DNA of 64,000 nucleotides, from contig NZ_OY781460.1 in assembly GCF_963676855.1 (NCBI RefSeq), forward strand, positions 3,284,001-3,348,000. Direction: 5' to 3'. Under the pieces are notes generated by a model. The model did not search any database. It was not told where the DNA came from and saw only the letters and a program-made list of their open reading frames with translations. The stretch is from an uncultured Anaeromusa sp. GTDB taxonomy: Bacteria > Bacillota > Negativicutes > Anaeromusales > Anaeromusaceae. Positions 43,027-52,656 of this stretch are shown piece after piece; positions within the stretch are counted from its first letter, which is position 1, and the number at the start of each line of letters is the position of its first letter. Both the position numbers and the translations under genes were made by a program.

Positions 43027-44901
43027 TTAAAATTTGTAATCCAATCGAGATATAGCCTGTTGCTCCCATTCCACCTGCAAGTGCCGTCCAGAGAGATAGT
43101 AGCGTTTTCCTACCTGAGCTATTTTACCGCCAGAAGCGTCTGCTTTTTCTTTGGACTGAATTTGTTCTTCCTTCTGCATAAATTGCTTCAAAAGATCCAA
43201 CAACGGGGATATGCGCGCAACTTCTTTGCCCTCCAACCATACGGACAAGCTTTTCCTATCTTCTTGCTCGGAAGATACTACATAGATCTTGGTCGCATCT
43301 TTAGACTTGGCTGTTTCAGAAACTTCCGCCTGCTCCTTGACAAGCGGTGTCACCGGCGCAACCACCGTTTCTTCTACGTCAACCCCCACAGGCCTGCTTA
43401 CTGCTGCAAACGAGCTGCTGACAGGCGCTTTTTCAACTTCCAGTTTGACGCCCGCCAAGGATTGAAACGGCGTAGAAATAACGCGAGGTGCGTTATTGTT
43501 CGTAATAGCAAGGCCATTCTCAGTTTGCTGCACGTTAACGCGTGCTGTTTCCCCTTCATAATTCACGCGCGACTGCTTGCTTGTATAAACGCCATCTTGA
43601 CTTATCGCAGAAGGCAAAGACTCTTGAGCCTTCACCTCGCTGGTGGCTAAGTCAAGCCGTTGCACAGTTCCCACTTCGCCTGAATCCCGTAAGAACAAGC
43701 CACTCTGCCTTACCTGGCCCTGCAGCTCATTGTGGTTATCTTTTATGGAAAATTCCGTAGCTACACTGCCCAAATAAATAGCGCCTACATCTGCATCCTT
43801 TAGAGACAGCAGTTGATCCTTCCCTTGATCATCTTTGGCCCAAATACGCAGTTTGCCATAAACATCGTCATTTTCATCAATCCAGCCATTACCGTCCGCA
43901 TCAAATTTTGCTAAATCTCCAAAAGCGTCTCCGCTTTTAGCGCCAAAAAGCTCACTACCGTCGTTGATTTTACCGTCTCCATTTTGGTCCAACGCCAAAA
44001 AACCGGCGCCAGGTTTAACAAAGGACATGCTGTCCTTTTGGCCGTCCGCATCCAAATCGAAGGCGTATTTTTCTTCTGTAAGCCCGATTGCTGCAGAACC
44101 TTTGCCATACTGAATTACCAATGGATCTTCCAGTGTGGCCGTACTTTGAGTCTGAACCATTTCCGCTGTACGCAGCATCAACGAAGTCTGATCGAGTTGC
44201 AGCGTCCTACCGTCTTCCGTAGTCACTCGCCCCTGTGCTGACCATGCTGTATATTCCGCTTCACTCCGAGTATTCGTCCTCGTCTCCACCGCTCCGATTC
44301 GAAGCCCCGTTGCCGCACCATTGGCATTGGTTGTCGCCACAAATACCGTTGACTCCCCTACTGCCGTACTGGTTCCTTGCAACTGAGCATGTACTTGCAG
44401 CGTCGACGCATCGCCCCCTTGACTATGTCCCACAACAACCGCGCCTTGACCGACTGTCATCTGTTGCGCCTCTTCCGTAATGACACCGACTTGCCGCCAG
44501 TTGCCGCCTTGTGGCGGCGATCCTATAACCGCGCTGCTGCTGCTTTGATCCACTACAATCTTGGTATGACTTGCAGCCGAAATTTCTTCAGAAGCTATAC
44601 CTTTGTCCGCCCCCATAAAGTCTGTTACATTTTTCAGCTTGTCCCGCTCTTCTTGGGAAAGCTTAGAAAAATCAACGCCTCTGTTCACCGTAACCGAACC
44701 GTTGCCAGCCTCTGCAACTGCCAGCCGGGCTTCGCCGCTCAATTGCACCTCGTAAGCCTGGTCGGTTTGAATTTCCGTATGGCTGCTCTCCTGCTCCAAG
44801 ATGGTCGCTGCAGCAGTGCTGGAAGCATATAGGTTTTCTCTCTCTTTGGTTCCCAGAAAATGGTTGCTGCTAAACTCTACCGTACTGGAATCAATTTTCA
44901 C
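43027..44901 (-). CDS. Large EF-hand-like calcium-binding protein, function unknown
   Basis: 624 aa from the GTG at 44901 (AGGAG nine bases before). No signal peptide. The central part (about 275-350) has repeated DxDxDG-type loops: FDLDADGQKDS, LDQNGDGKINDGSELFG, FDADGNGWIDENDDVYG. These resemble calcium loops of proteins secreted without a Sec signal or found near RTX and flagellar proteins. The flanks are low-complexity, Ser/Thr/Gln-rich. Single gene; role unknown. Confidence 0.75.
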   Translation of the reverse strand: MKIDSSTVEFSSNHFLGTKERENLYASSTAAATILEQESSHTEIQTDQAYEVQLSGEARLAVAEAGNGSVTVNRGVDFSKLSQEERDKLKNVTDFMGADKGIASEEISAASHTKIVVDQSSSSAVIGSPPQGGNWRQVGVITEEAQQMTVGQGAVVVGHSQGGDASTLQVHAQLQGTSTAVGESTVFVATTNANGAATGLRIGAVETRTNTRSEAEYTAWSAQGRVTTEDGRTLQLDQTSLMLRTAEMVQTQSTATLEDPLVIQYGKGSAAIGLTEEKYAFDLDADGQKDSMSFVKPGAGFLALDQNGDGKINDGSELFGAKSGDAFGDLAKFDADGNGWIDENDDVYGKLRIWAKDDQGKDQLLSLKDADVGAIYLGSVATEFSIKDNHNELQGQVRQSGLFLRDSGEVGTVQRLDLATSEVKAQESLPSAISQDGVYTSKQSRVNYEGETARVNVQQTENGLAITNNNAPRVISTPFQSLAGVKLEVEKAPVSSSFAAVSRPVGVDVEETVVAPVTPLVKEQAEVSETAKSKDATKIYVVSSEQEDRKSLSVWLEGKEVARISPLLDLLKQFMQKEEQIQSKEKADASGGKIAQVGKRYYLSGRHLQVEWEQQAISRLDYKF

Positions 44902-45118
44902 CAGCCTCAACTCCTATATTTTTTTGCTTCACATAACTTATAAAGCTCCTTATTTATAATATCGTACGCTTTGTAAAACTTTTCACATATTTTTTTGTTT
45001 TTCTAACGATATTTTTTTGAACTCTCTTGAAATTAGCAACTTTCTATTTCCTTTCTATCCTTCGAAGTTAAAACATGGTATGCTATATTTATAGCGTTTT
45101 AGGCAAGGAGGTTCTTTC

Positions 45119-45463
45119 ATGAAACATATTCTTTTCATCTGGGTCCTGTCTCTTGTTGCAATCCTCTATAATCCAGGAAACGCCATAGCCAGCCCTCAAG
45201 AATTCATTATTATCAACAATACAGGCCATACTATTTGCGCATTATACATAGCTCCCTCCAATACGAACGATTGGCAAGACAACTTGCTTGAACAAACTAT
45301 ATTGGGAATCACCGATCAGGCGACTCTTCCGTTTCACCGCAATGAACCTGCTGCGTTTTGGGATGTGCGGGTAGTCTATGACAATGGGTTCAGCGATAAT
45401 TGGAATCGTTGCCAACTGCGCAAACAGCTTTTTGTAACACTCAAACCCGAACCCGCCACCTAA
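45119..45463 (+). CDS. Small exported protein, NNTGxTI family
   Basis: 114 aa. Signal peptide MKHILFIWVLSLVAILYN...AIA. The mature part FIIINNTGHTICALYIAPSNTNDW...DVRVVYDNGFSDNW has a conserved appearance (beta-sandwich-like, single domain) seen in small exported proteins of Proteobacteria and Firmicutes of unknown role. AAGGAGG before the ATG; terminator follows. Confidence 0.75.
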   Translation: MKHILFIWVLSLVAILYNPGNAIASPQEFIIINNTGHTICALYIAPSNTNDWQDNLLEQTILGITDQATLPFHRNEPAAFWDVRVVYDNGFSDNWNRCQLRKQLFVTLKPEPAT

Positions 45464-45494
45464 AAATCTTTTCACGCCTCTTAACCCAAATAGC

Positions 45495-45525
45495 AAAGCG
45501 CCTCTTCATCAAGAGGCGCTTTTTT
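45495..45525. terminator. Bidirectional intrinsic terminator
   Basis: AAAGCGCCTCTT / AAGAGGCGCTTT perfect stem, CATC loop, T run. Confidence 0.9.
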
Positions 45526-45570
45526 GTACACCAATGCTCCGCTTCGCTTTCTTGCGCCACGCTAGCTCCT

Positions 45571-46464
45571 TTACGCTAAAGATTGCAAAGAGCCTTTTAC
45601 CAGTTTTTCTAAAGCCGCCAAAGGAGGCGACAGCCATTTTTCTCGATGCAACACCATTTGTGCCACTACCGAAATGCGGCTGCTATCCCAGGGCAGCCGC
45701 ACCAACGTTCCTCGCTCCAGTTCCTCCGCCACGACAATTTCCGGCAGCAGCGACAGTCCCAAGCCATTCTTTACACACTGTTTAATGGCTTCCAAGCTTT
45801 CAAATTCCCAGCACATCGCTACAGGCGCCTTGGCTTGCGCCAACAGTTCTTTCATCTCCGCCGGATAGCCGCTGTGCCCTTCGGAAAAAATAAAGGTTTG
45901 CCCTGCCAATTGCTGCGTCTCCACTGTTTGCAACTTCGCCAAAGGATGCTGCGGCTCCGCTACTAACACCGTTTTCCCTTGAAACAAGGTTTCTTGTCTC
46001 AACTGCGGCTGACCGGCTTCATCTTGAAAGCCAAAAGCCACATCGACCAGATTTTGCTGCAACCATTGTCCAAAATCGCTGCAATGTCCTACTTTCAAAT
46101 ATAACTGCACCTGCGGATACAGCGCCCTATATTCCTTTAATAACGGCGGCAGCCAAAAAGCGCATAAAGACTCCGATGCGCCAAGGCGAATCATTCCTTC
46201 TAGCATTCCCTTGTTACAAAAAGCTTGACGTACTTCGTCTTCTGCCTGCAGCATTTTGGCCCCCAGTTTCACCAGCCGTTCTCCTTGAGACGTCAAAAAT
46301 ATTTTCCGTCCCAAACGCTCAAATAGCTGTACGCCCAACTCTTTTTCCACCAGACGGACATGCTCGGAAACAGTAGACTGAGAATAGTTTAACGCCCGCG
46401 CCGCCTGCCCAAAATTCAAAGTTTGCGCCACTGCTAAGAAGGTTTCCAAATACTTACTCTGCAT
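45571..46464 (-). CDS. LysR-family transcriptional regulator
   Basis: 297 aa. N-terminal winged helix (YLETFLAVAQTLNFGQAARALNYSQSTVSEHVRLVEKELGVQLFERLGRK) and a C-terminal effector-binding domain (GMIRLGASESLCAFWLPPLL onward). Divergent from the APC permease at 46588, with 123 bp between them, so it probably controls that exporter/importer in response to an amino acid. Confidence 0.94.
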   Translation of the reverse strand: MQSKYLETFLAVAQTLNFGQAARALNYSQSTVSEHVRLVEKELGVQLFERLGRKIFLTSQGERLVKLGAKMLQAEDEVRQAFCNKGMLEGMIRLGASESLCAFWLPPLLKEYRALYPQVQLYLKVGHCSDFGQWLQQNLVDVAFGFQDEAGQPQLRQETLFQGKTVLVAEPQHPLAKLQTVETQQLAGQTFIFSEGHSGYPAEMKELLAQAKAPVAMCWEFESLEAIKQCVKNGLGLSLLPEIVVAEELERGTLVRLPWDSSRISVVAQMVLHREKWLSPPLAALEKLVKGSLQSLA

Positions 46465-46587
46465 TCCACCACACCCATCGGTTTTTTCGATTATTTTACA
46501 CTATATTATCGTCTTATCAAATCTCTTTTTTCATGATACGATTTTTTTAAGCTTTTACTAAATTTACAGAGGAGAAACAACACCGCG

Positions 46588-47835
46588 ATGAAAGAATCCG
46601 TTCAACTCAAAAAAAGCATTACTTGGCTGCAAGGAACCGCCTTAACTACGGGAGCAGTCTTGGGGGCTGGAATTTTAGTACTCCCTTCCCTTGCCGCAGC
46701 CATGGCCGGACCAGCGTCTTTACTCAGTTGGATCTTCATGGGCCTGCTTTCTTTACCCATGGTTGCCGTCATCAGCATGATGTCTTCACGATATCCAGAC
46801 TCCGGCGGCATAGCCACCTACGTCCGCCAAGGCCTAGGCGAAAAAACCAGTCGTATCGTCGGCTTGTGGATTTTGGGGGCTATGCCCTTTGGCATGCCTG
46901 TCACCGCCTTAATCGGCGCACATTACCTGGGCGCTGTGCTGGGCTGGTCCTCTGCAGCCATTTACAGTTTGGCGGCGTTCATGCTACTCATAGCGGTAGC
47001 TCTAAACTACCGTGGCATTGATCTGTCCGGACGAGTACAAGTTCTAGTCGTCTCCTCCATTCTCGGCATTCTTTTTTTAGCTATCACAGCCGCCCTGCCT
47101 CAAGTCCATACTGCAGCCTTCTCTCCCTTCTTGCCGCACGGCTGGCTGCCTGTAGGGCAAACAATGTCCTTGCTCTTTTTCGCCTTCATCGGCTGGGAAA
47201 TGATCGGCCATTTGGCGGAAGAATTCCGCCGCCCTCTCAAAGACATTCCTTTAAGCCTGGGACTTGCCGCTTTGGTCATTAATGTTTTATATTTACTCAT
47301 TGCCTTCGTCACCATTGGCACGTTGGCTTATCAATCCGCTACGCCGCTTACCGCCATGATTACGTTGGTAGCTTACGGTTGGGGCGAACAAGCGAGCCTG
47401 CTGGTTTCTTTTCTGGGTCTAGTCGCCTGCTACTGTCCTGTCCATACGTTCATCGCCGGTTTCTCCAGGCTGGTTTACGCCCAAGCGCGCGACGGCGCCT
47501 TGCCGCCTGTTTTTTCCCGCCTTCATCCCCTCTTTCAGACACCGCATTACGCCTTATTGTCGTTTCTTCCCATTTTAGCCTTCGTTCTTTGCGCCAGCTA
47601 TCTTCTGGAACTGCAGCTACAAACCCTAATTCAATTTCCTTGTGCTAATTTCCTAGCCGTTTATACACTGGGTATGGTCGCGTCCTACCGAGTTCTTCCC
47701 AGCCGAACCGGGAAAGTTCTCGCCCTGCTCAGTGCCGCCTTATCCGGTCTTGTATTCTTGTTCTCAAGTTGGTTTATGCTCTACCCGCTGGGTTTAGCCT
47801 TCGGAGCCTGGATTACCCACAAGCTGCGCCGTTAA
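46588..47835 (+). CDS. APC-family amino-acid permease (YjeH-like)
   Basis: 415 aa, about 12 membrane helices. Opens with LQGTALTTGAVLGAGILVLPSLAA; the mid motif FIGWEMIGHLAEEFRRPLKDIPLS and the length match YjeH-type proteins, known as exporters of methionine and branched-chain amino acids in E. coli. Exporter function here is inferred. Controlled probably by the divergent LysR gene. Confidence 0.88.
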   Translation: MKESVQLKKSITWLQGTALTTGAVLGAGILVLPSLAAAMAGPASLLSWIFMGLLSLPMVAVISMMSSRYPDSGGIATYVRQGLGEKTSRIVGLWILGAMPFGMPVTALIGAHYLGAVLGWSSAAIYSLAAFMLLIAVALNYRGIDLSGRVQVLVVSSILGILFLAITAALPQVHTAAFSPFLPHGWLPVGQTMSLLFFAFIGWEMIGHLAEEFRRPLKDIPLSLGLAALVINVLYLLIAFVTIGTLAYQSATPLTAMITLVAYGWGEQASLLVSFLGLVACYCPVHTFIAGFSRLVYAQARDGALPPVFSRLHPLFQTPHYALLSFLPILAFVLCASYLLELQLQTLIQFPCANFLAVYTLGMVASYRVLPSRTGKVLALLSAALSGLVFLFSSWFMLYPLGLAFGAWITHKLRR

Positions 47836-47866
47836 CCCATTTAAATAAAAAGCGAAAGTCAAAAGT

Positions 47867-47916
47867 AAACAAACAGCATGTTGGCTCTTTACGCAGCCGA
47901 CATGCTGTTTGTTTTT
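47867..47916 (+). terminator. Intrinsic terminator
   Basis: AAACAAACAGCATGTTGGCT pairs with the sequence ending GCTGTTTGTTT; T run follows. Confidence 0.9.
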
Positions 47917-48028
47917 CCAGTATACACAGGCACTTCCCTTTACCTTTTTGTACCATACTGTACCTACCTCACTATGATCAAAACAAGGAACACTCCTGTG
48001 TTCACTTCCAACGTAGGAGGTACGTGTC

Positions 48029-48871
48029 ATGGATTCTAGAGCTCCTATCGGCATTTTCGATTCCGGCGTAGGCGGGCTAAGCGTCTACCGAGAGATCCGC
48101 AAATTGCTGCCCCATGAAAATCTATTGTACTTCGGCGATACCAAGCGCGCTCCTTACGGCGTCCGTTCTGTAGAGCAAATCCAAGACTTCACGCGTGAAA
48201 TATTGCATTTTCTAGAACAAAACCAAGTCAAAGCCGCCGTGGCTGCCTGCAATACCATCACCGTAAACCTAGCTTCTCTGCCAAATGATTTTTCTTTTCC
48301 AATTTTCGGCATGAGTCAAGGCGCAAGCCAAGCCGCCGCCCTTAGCAAAACAGGAAACATCGCAGTTCTGGGCACTACCGCCACCATCCATAGCGGCAAA
48401 CACCTGCAGGCCCTGCACTATATTGCGCCTTCCCTCAAGGTCTATCCGATTGCCTGTCCGCGGTTTGCACCGCTAGTAGAAGCCGGCGCCTGCACCGGTG
48501 CCTTGGCAGAAGAAGCCATTGAGGAGTATGTGCGTCCTCTACGAGCAGCGCGAGTAGATGTAGTCATTTTAGCCTGCACTCATTATCCTTTTTTGAAAGA
48601 CCTGCTGCAAAAAGCATTACCTGCAGCCTATTTCCTTGATCCGGCCAAAGAAACCGCCAAACAATTGCAGATAGAGCTGCAAAAACAACATTTGGTCAAT
48701 CGTCAAGGCCAGGGTTATGACAAGCTAGTTTTCTCTGGCAATACCCAAAGCGCCTTACTCCTGCTTCGCCAAGCTCAGCTTCAAGGAAAACCCGAAATAG
48801 CTTCCGCCCAACTCCCAGAAGCATTATTAAATACAGCATCAAAAGGAGGACTTGTTCATGTCGTTTGCTGA
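48029..48871 (+). CDS. murI: Glutamate racemase
   Basis: Makes D-glutamate for peptidoglycan. 280 aa. Catalytic cysteines in VAACNTITVNLA and ILACTHYPFL; IGIFDSGVGGLSVYREI is the family N-terminus. Its end overlaps the start of the next gene by 14 bp, linking it to a glutamate/aspartate-type symporter. TAGGAGG before the ATG. Confidence 0.95.
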   Translation: MDSRAPIGIFDSGVGGLSVYREIRKLLPHENLLYFGDTKRAPYGVRSVEQIQDFTREILHFLEQNQVKAAVAACNTITVNLASLPNDFSFPIFGMSQGASQAAALSKTGNIAVLGTTATIHSGKHLQALHYIAPSLKVYPIACPRFAPLVEAGACTGALAEEAIEEYVRPLRAARVDVVILACTHYPFLKDLLQKALPAAYFLDPAKETAKQLQIELQKQHLVNRQGQGYDKLVFSGNTQSALLLLRQAQLQGKPEIASAQLPEALLNTASKGGLVHVVC

Positions 48872-50114
48872 AAAACAAAAAGGTATCGGTCTTGGTACGC
48901 AGATTATGCTGGGCATGATCTTAGGCTTTATTTTTGGTCATTTTTTTCCTGCCTTCAGCGTGTCGCTTAAGGTTCTCGGCGATCTATTCATCCGCATGGT
49001 CAAAATGATTATTGTTCCTTTGATTTTCAGCTCTCTCATCATGGGGATCGCTGGTACCGGAGATTTTAAAAAGCTGGGCCGTTTGGGAGGAAAAACGTTA
49101 ATTTGGTTTGAAGTGGCAACCACCATTGCTTTGGCTATCGGCCTAGGTTTTGCCAATTTCTTCAAGCCTGGTTCCGGCGTCGTTATGTCCGGCGCTATCG
49201 ATTCTTCCAACGCCCAGCAAATGGCTTCTAAGAGCGTTGATATGATGCAAACCATCTTAAATATCGTGCCTACCAACATCATTGACGGTATGGCTCGCGG
49301 CGACATGCTGCAAATCGTCTTTTTTTCTACTTTCTTCGGCGTAGCGGTAGCCTCTATCGGCGAGCGAGGCCAACGAGTTGTCACTTTGGCGACAGATATC
49401 GCAGAAACCATGTTCAAATTTACTTACTATGTAATGCGTTTGGCTCCTATAGGGGTTTTTGCCATGTGCGCCTATGCTGTCGGCAAATTTGGCTTGACCA
49501 TGCTGATTCCTCTAAGCAAGCTTATCTTTACCCTTTACGGTGCCTTGTTCTTGTTCCTAGTCATTTTATTTACTTTTGTCTACCTTTTTACGCGCGTTAA
49601 TCTAAAGCACTTCTTCCGCTGTATTAAAGAACCAGCCATGCTGGCTTTCACAACAACCACTAGCGACGCCGCTCTGCCTGTAGCGCTACGCAATCTGGAA
49701 CGCTTCGGCATTCCTAAAAACATAGCCACCTTCGTTCTGCCGACAGGCTATACCTTCAACCTAGATGGCGGTACTCTTTACAGTGCAGTAGCTTTATTTT
49801 TCATTGCCCAGTTGTATAATATTGAATATACTTTAGTTGAGGAAATCATGATTATGCTTACCCTCATGCTGGCCACCAAAGGTATCGCCGCAGTTCCTGG
49901 AGGTTCCTTTATTGTTGTAGCCGGCACAGCCGCTTCCTTAGGTCTTCCTATGGAAGGAGTGGCGCTTCTGATGGGAGTAGACCGTATTTTAGATATGGCG
50001 CGCACCGGTTGCAACCTGATCGGCAACTGCGCCGCCGCCTTAGTCATTGCTCATTGGGAGCATCAGTTGCCAGAGGAAACCCTGCAAGAAGGATATGCAG
50101 CTACATTTGACTGA
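48858..50114 (+). CDS. Dicarboxylate/amino-acid:cation symporter (DAACS family)
   Basis: 418 aa from the ATG at 48858 (AAAGGAGG inside the end of murI). GltP/GltT-type transporter: MVKMIIVPLIFSSLIMGIAG, the substrate loop FTTTTSDAALPVALRN (serine-rich hairpin), PTGYTFNLDGGTLYSAVA, and MARTGCNLIGNCAAALVIA. Probably imports glutamate or aspartate with Na+ or H+, feeding the racemase and catabolism. Confidence 0.93.
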   Translation: MSFAEKQKGIGLGTQIMLGMILGFIFGHFFPAFSVSLKVLGDLFIRMVKMIIVPLIFSSLIMGIAGTGDFKKLGRLGGKTLIWFEVATTIALAIGLGFANFFKPGSGVVMSGAIDSSNAQQMASKSVDMMQTILNIVPTNIIDGMARGDMLQIVFFSTFFGVAVASIGERGQRVVTLATDIAETMFKFTYYVMRLAPIGVFAMCAYAVGKFGLTMLIPLSKLIFTLYGALFLFLVILFTFVYLFTRVNLKHFFRCIKEPAMLAFTTTTSDAALPVALRNLERFGIPKNIATFVLPTGYTFNLDGGTLYSAVALFFIAQLYNIEYTLVEEIMIMLTLMLATKGIAAVPGGSFIVVAGTAASLGLPMEGVALLMGVDRILDMARTGCNLIGNCAAALVIAHWEHQLPEETLQEGYAATFD

Positions 50115-50141
50115 TTTGGTTTCTTGGCCTGCTTGCTTTTG

Positions 50142-50208
50142 AAACGAGGCATTTCAGCAGCATCCCAAACCGATCTTCGGCGGGAAGCCTTGAAATGCTT
50201 CGTTTTTT
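50142..50208 (+). terminator. Intrinsic terminator
   Basis: AAACGAGGCATTTCA / TGAAATGCTTCGTTT long-loop stem ending in six T. Confidence 0.7.
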
Positions 50209-50247
50209 AACTACATTCTTCATACTGCGGAAAGGAAATGATGGTTG

Positions 50248-51111
50248 ATGCAAACTCGTTTTGTCATTGTCGAAGACGACGAAGGGGTCCGCAAGATTTT
50301 AAAAAACGTCATTAAACAGCACGCCTTAGGTATTGTCATCGAGGAAAGCGACAATGGCTTAGACGGCGAACGGCTTATTAAGGAACTGCGACCAGACATC
50401 GCACTTGTCGATTTTCTGCTTCCGCAACAAGACGGCATGCAAATTCTAAAAAACGTCAGACGCTCCACAGGTCAGGAAACTTCGATCATTATTATTTCCA
50501 AAATCAATACAGAATCTCTTATTTCCGAAGCCTATAGCAACGGCATCGAATTTTTCATCCACAAGCCCGTTAACATCCTGGAAATGGTGTCAGTCATCAA
50601 CACGGTCCAAGAAAAACGAAATTTGAAGCAACTGATGTCGGTCCTCAACCAGACCGCTTCAAAATACTTCCCGCAAGAACCGATCCAACACAACCAAGGA
50701 CTGCAAAAAGAAAAGCTCCACCAAATTTTTGCCGAATTAGGCATCATTGGAGAGCTAGGAACCAAAGAACTTATTCGTTTCGTACAGCTCATTACCGCTC
50801 AACGACAAACCACCTTACAAGACAGCTATCAACTATTGGAATTATATAAGACCGTCGCCCAAGAACAAAACGAAGATTCCAATACCATTAAACAACGCAT
50901 CCGCCGCGCCGTCGGTAAAGCCATGACCAATACGGCCGGTTTAGGCACCGACGATTATTATAACGAAATCTTCCAGAAATACAGTTCCGCCTTGTTTGAT
51001 TTTCCGGAAATTCGCATTGAAATTGACTACCTCCACAAAAAATCAGCTTATCATGGCAAAGTTAACATTAAGAAATTTCTTGAAGGCCTGTCTTTTATCG
51101 CCGCCCAGTAG
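50248..51111 (+). CDS. Response regulator with YcbB/GlnL-like output domain
   Basis: 287 aa from ATG at 50248. Receiver domain (1-120) with acidic VEDDEG, phospho-acceptor Asp in IALVDFLLP, and the Lys in FIHKPVN. The C-terminus (about 150-287) resembles the YcbB domain of B. subtilis GlnL, which controls glutamine uptake and use. The histidine kinase at 51185 is its likely partner; it stands immediately downstream and convergent. Adjacent to the glutamate-type symporter. Confidence 0.88.
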   Translation: MQTRFVIVEDDEGVRKILKNVIKQHALGIVIEESDNGLDGERLIKELRPDIALVDFLLPQQDGMQILKNVRRSTGQETSIIIISKINTESLISEAYSNGIEFFIHKPVNILEMVSVINTVQEKRNLKQLMSVLNQTASKYFPQEPIQHNQGLQKEKLHQIFAELGIIGELGTKELIRFVQLITAQRQTTLQDSYQLLELYKTVAQEQNEDSNTIKQRIRRAVGKAMTNTAGLGTDDYYNEIFQKYSSALFDFPEIRIEIDYLHKKSAYHGKVNIKKFLEGLSFIAAQ

Positions 51112-51137
51112 CGGCCATTAATTTTATCGATCCTAAG

Positions 51138-51185
51138 AAAAAACGTCCGGTTAACGCGTTTCCGCGAATAAACCGGCGTTTTTTT
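51138..51185. terminator. Bidirectional intrinsic terminator
   Basis: AAAAACGTCCGGTT / AACCGGCGTTTTT stem with one bulge, between the convergent regulator and kinase. Confidence 0.75.
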
Positions 51186-52477
51186 CATTCTTCCACTAAA
51201 CTCCGCCGGTTAAACTTCAAATAAAAAGTCGTATACGTTCCAGGCAGAGATTCCATACGAATTTCCCCGCCCAACAACTCCACTAACGCTTTAGTATGCG
51301 TTAGGCCCAAACCGGTAGACAAAGTTCCTGTCGTTTCCGAATATTTAGTGGAGTAGCCGGGTTTAAAAATCACTTCGTGATCGTCTTCCTCAATACCGCA
51401 GCCATCGTCTTCTACCGTAAAGAAGATGCTCTCATCCTTGCTTTGTTCACTGATCGTTACAATGCCGCCATATTTTGCCGCCTCAATGGCATTGATGATC
51501 AAGTTGTTCAAAATGGAAACTAAACTATAATGCTTGCTTGTCACCCAGTCATCCTGGCAATGAAACCGCAAGATAAGTCGTTGTGGATTCTCCTCCAAAA
51601 ACCGCTTGGTATTTTGCTCAATAATGCGAAAAATCTCTTGAATCGGCATACCCTGTTCTTGGTGAGAAGCGTTGATAATTTGATCCATGCCGCCAGCTAC
51701 CCGGTAATAATCATGTTTAATTTCATGAATATCCTTCGCAATGGTCAGCGCTTCCAAGCGCAAAGAGTCCCGGGCCTCCTCCGTCTTTTGCTCCGGTGCC
51801 AGCGCTTGATACAGCCGATAGCTACGCGCCATTACTTCTTCAATATCTCTAGAAGATTTTTTAAGATAATATAATTCTGTCTTCAGTTCTGCAAAAATCA
51901 AAATCAACTGACTGTAACGACCAAAATGCTCTTCCGCCAAAACGAAGGCTCTGTACCGTTTTAGCAAATAATAACCATATAGCGTCAACAAAGCTCGAAT
52001 CACAGCAGCTGCGGCCAACTCCGGCATCATAGTTGCCGACCCGCTAAAAAAGTCATCACGGATCGCCAACTCCAGCATGTTGCTCACAAGGTCAATCAAG
52101 CTTAATTTCCCAGCCAACGCGTGCGGATTGCTGCTGCTCGAACGCAGATCCAAAAGGAAAAACAGACATCCAAAGCAGATATAGTAGACCAATGCCGGAA
52201 ATGCGTGCAGCATAGACGTCCACACAGCACTGTCAGAAATGCCGATATCAATGGCCATACGTGTAAAGAAAATACCTAAAGCGCTAAATATAGCCGTAGG
52301 TATAACCGGCAGTTGCCTAAAATATAAAAGAGACAAAGAAATCGTCACTACGCCAAAAGTCAGTCGAAAATAATTGTCAAAAGGATAAACAAACATAACA
52401 CTAGTTATGCTAACTACCAATACGGTATTTACAATCAATTGATTTTGCGACTGTATATCTGTAAGTAACTTACGCAT
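51185..52477 (-). CDS. Sensor histidine kinase (GlnK/SpoOB-type)
   Basis: 430 aa. About five or six N-terminal membrane helices (1-190), coiled linker, dimerisation box with His in KDIHEIKHDYYRVAGGM (about 250-266), then ATPase: N-box LNNLIINAIEAAKYGG, G1 VEDDGCGI, G2 STGLGLTHTKALVELLGGE. This is the architecture of B. subtilis GlnK. Convergent with its probable regulator gene. Confidence 0.9.
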   Translation of the reverse strand: MRKLLTDIQSQNQLIVNTVLVVSITSVMFVYPFDNYFRLTFGVVTISLSLLYFRQLPVIPTAIFSALGIFFTRMAIDIGISDSAVWTSMLHAFPALVYYICFGCLFFLLDLRSSSSNPHALAGKLSLIDLVSNMLELAIRDDFFSGSATMMPELAAAAVIRALLTLYGYYLLKRYRAFVLAEEHFGRYSQLILIFAELKTELYYLKKSSRDIEEVMARSYRLYQALAPEQKTEEARDSLRLEALTIAKDIHEIKHDYYRVAGGMDQIINASHQEQGMPIQEIFRIIEQNTKRFLEENPQRLILRFHCQDDWVTSKHYSLVSILNNLIINAIEAAKYGGIVTISEQSKDESIFFTVEDDGCGIEEDDHEVIFKPGYSTKYSETTGTLSTGLGLTHTKALVELLGGEIRMESLPGTYTTFYLKFNRRSLVEE

Positions 52478-52656
52478 ATGCTTACACCTTTCTCCGCTGC
52501 TGTCAAAAAGTTGCTATTTCTATATGTATCATATCACAAGCACGGAACTTGCTTCTATCGCCCCACATATTTACCGAAAGGATTTTGCCACCGTTTCCAG
52601 AATGTATTATACATATAAACAAGTCAGTTCTATACTACAACGCAAAGGAAGATTGT

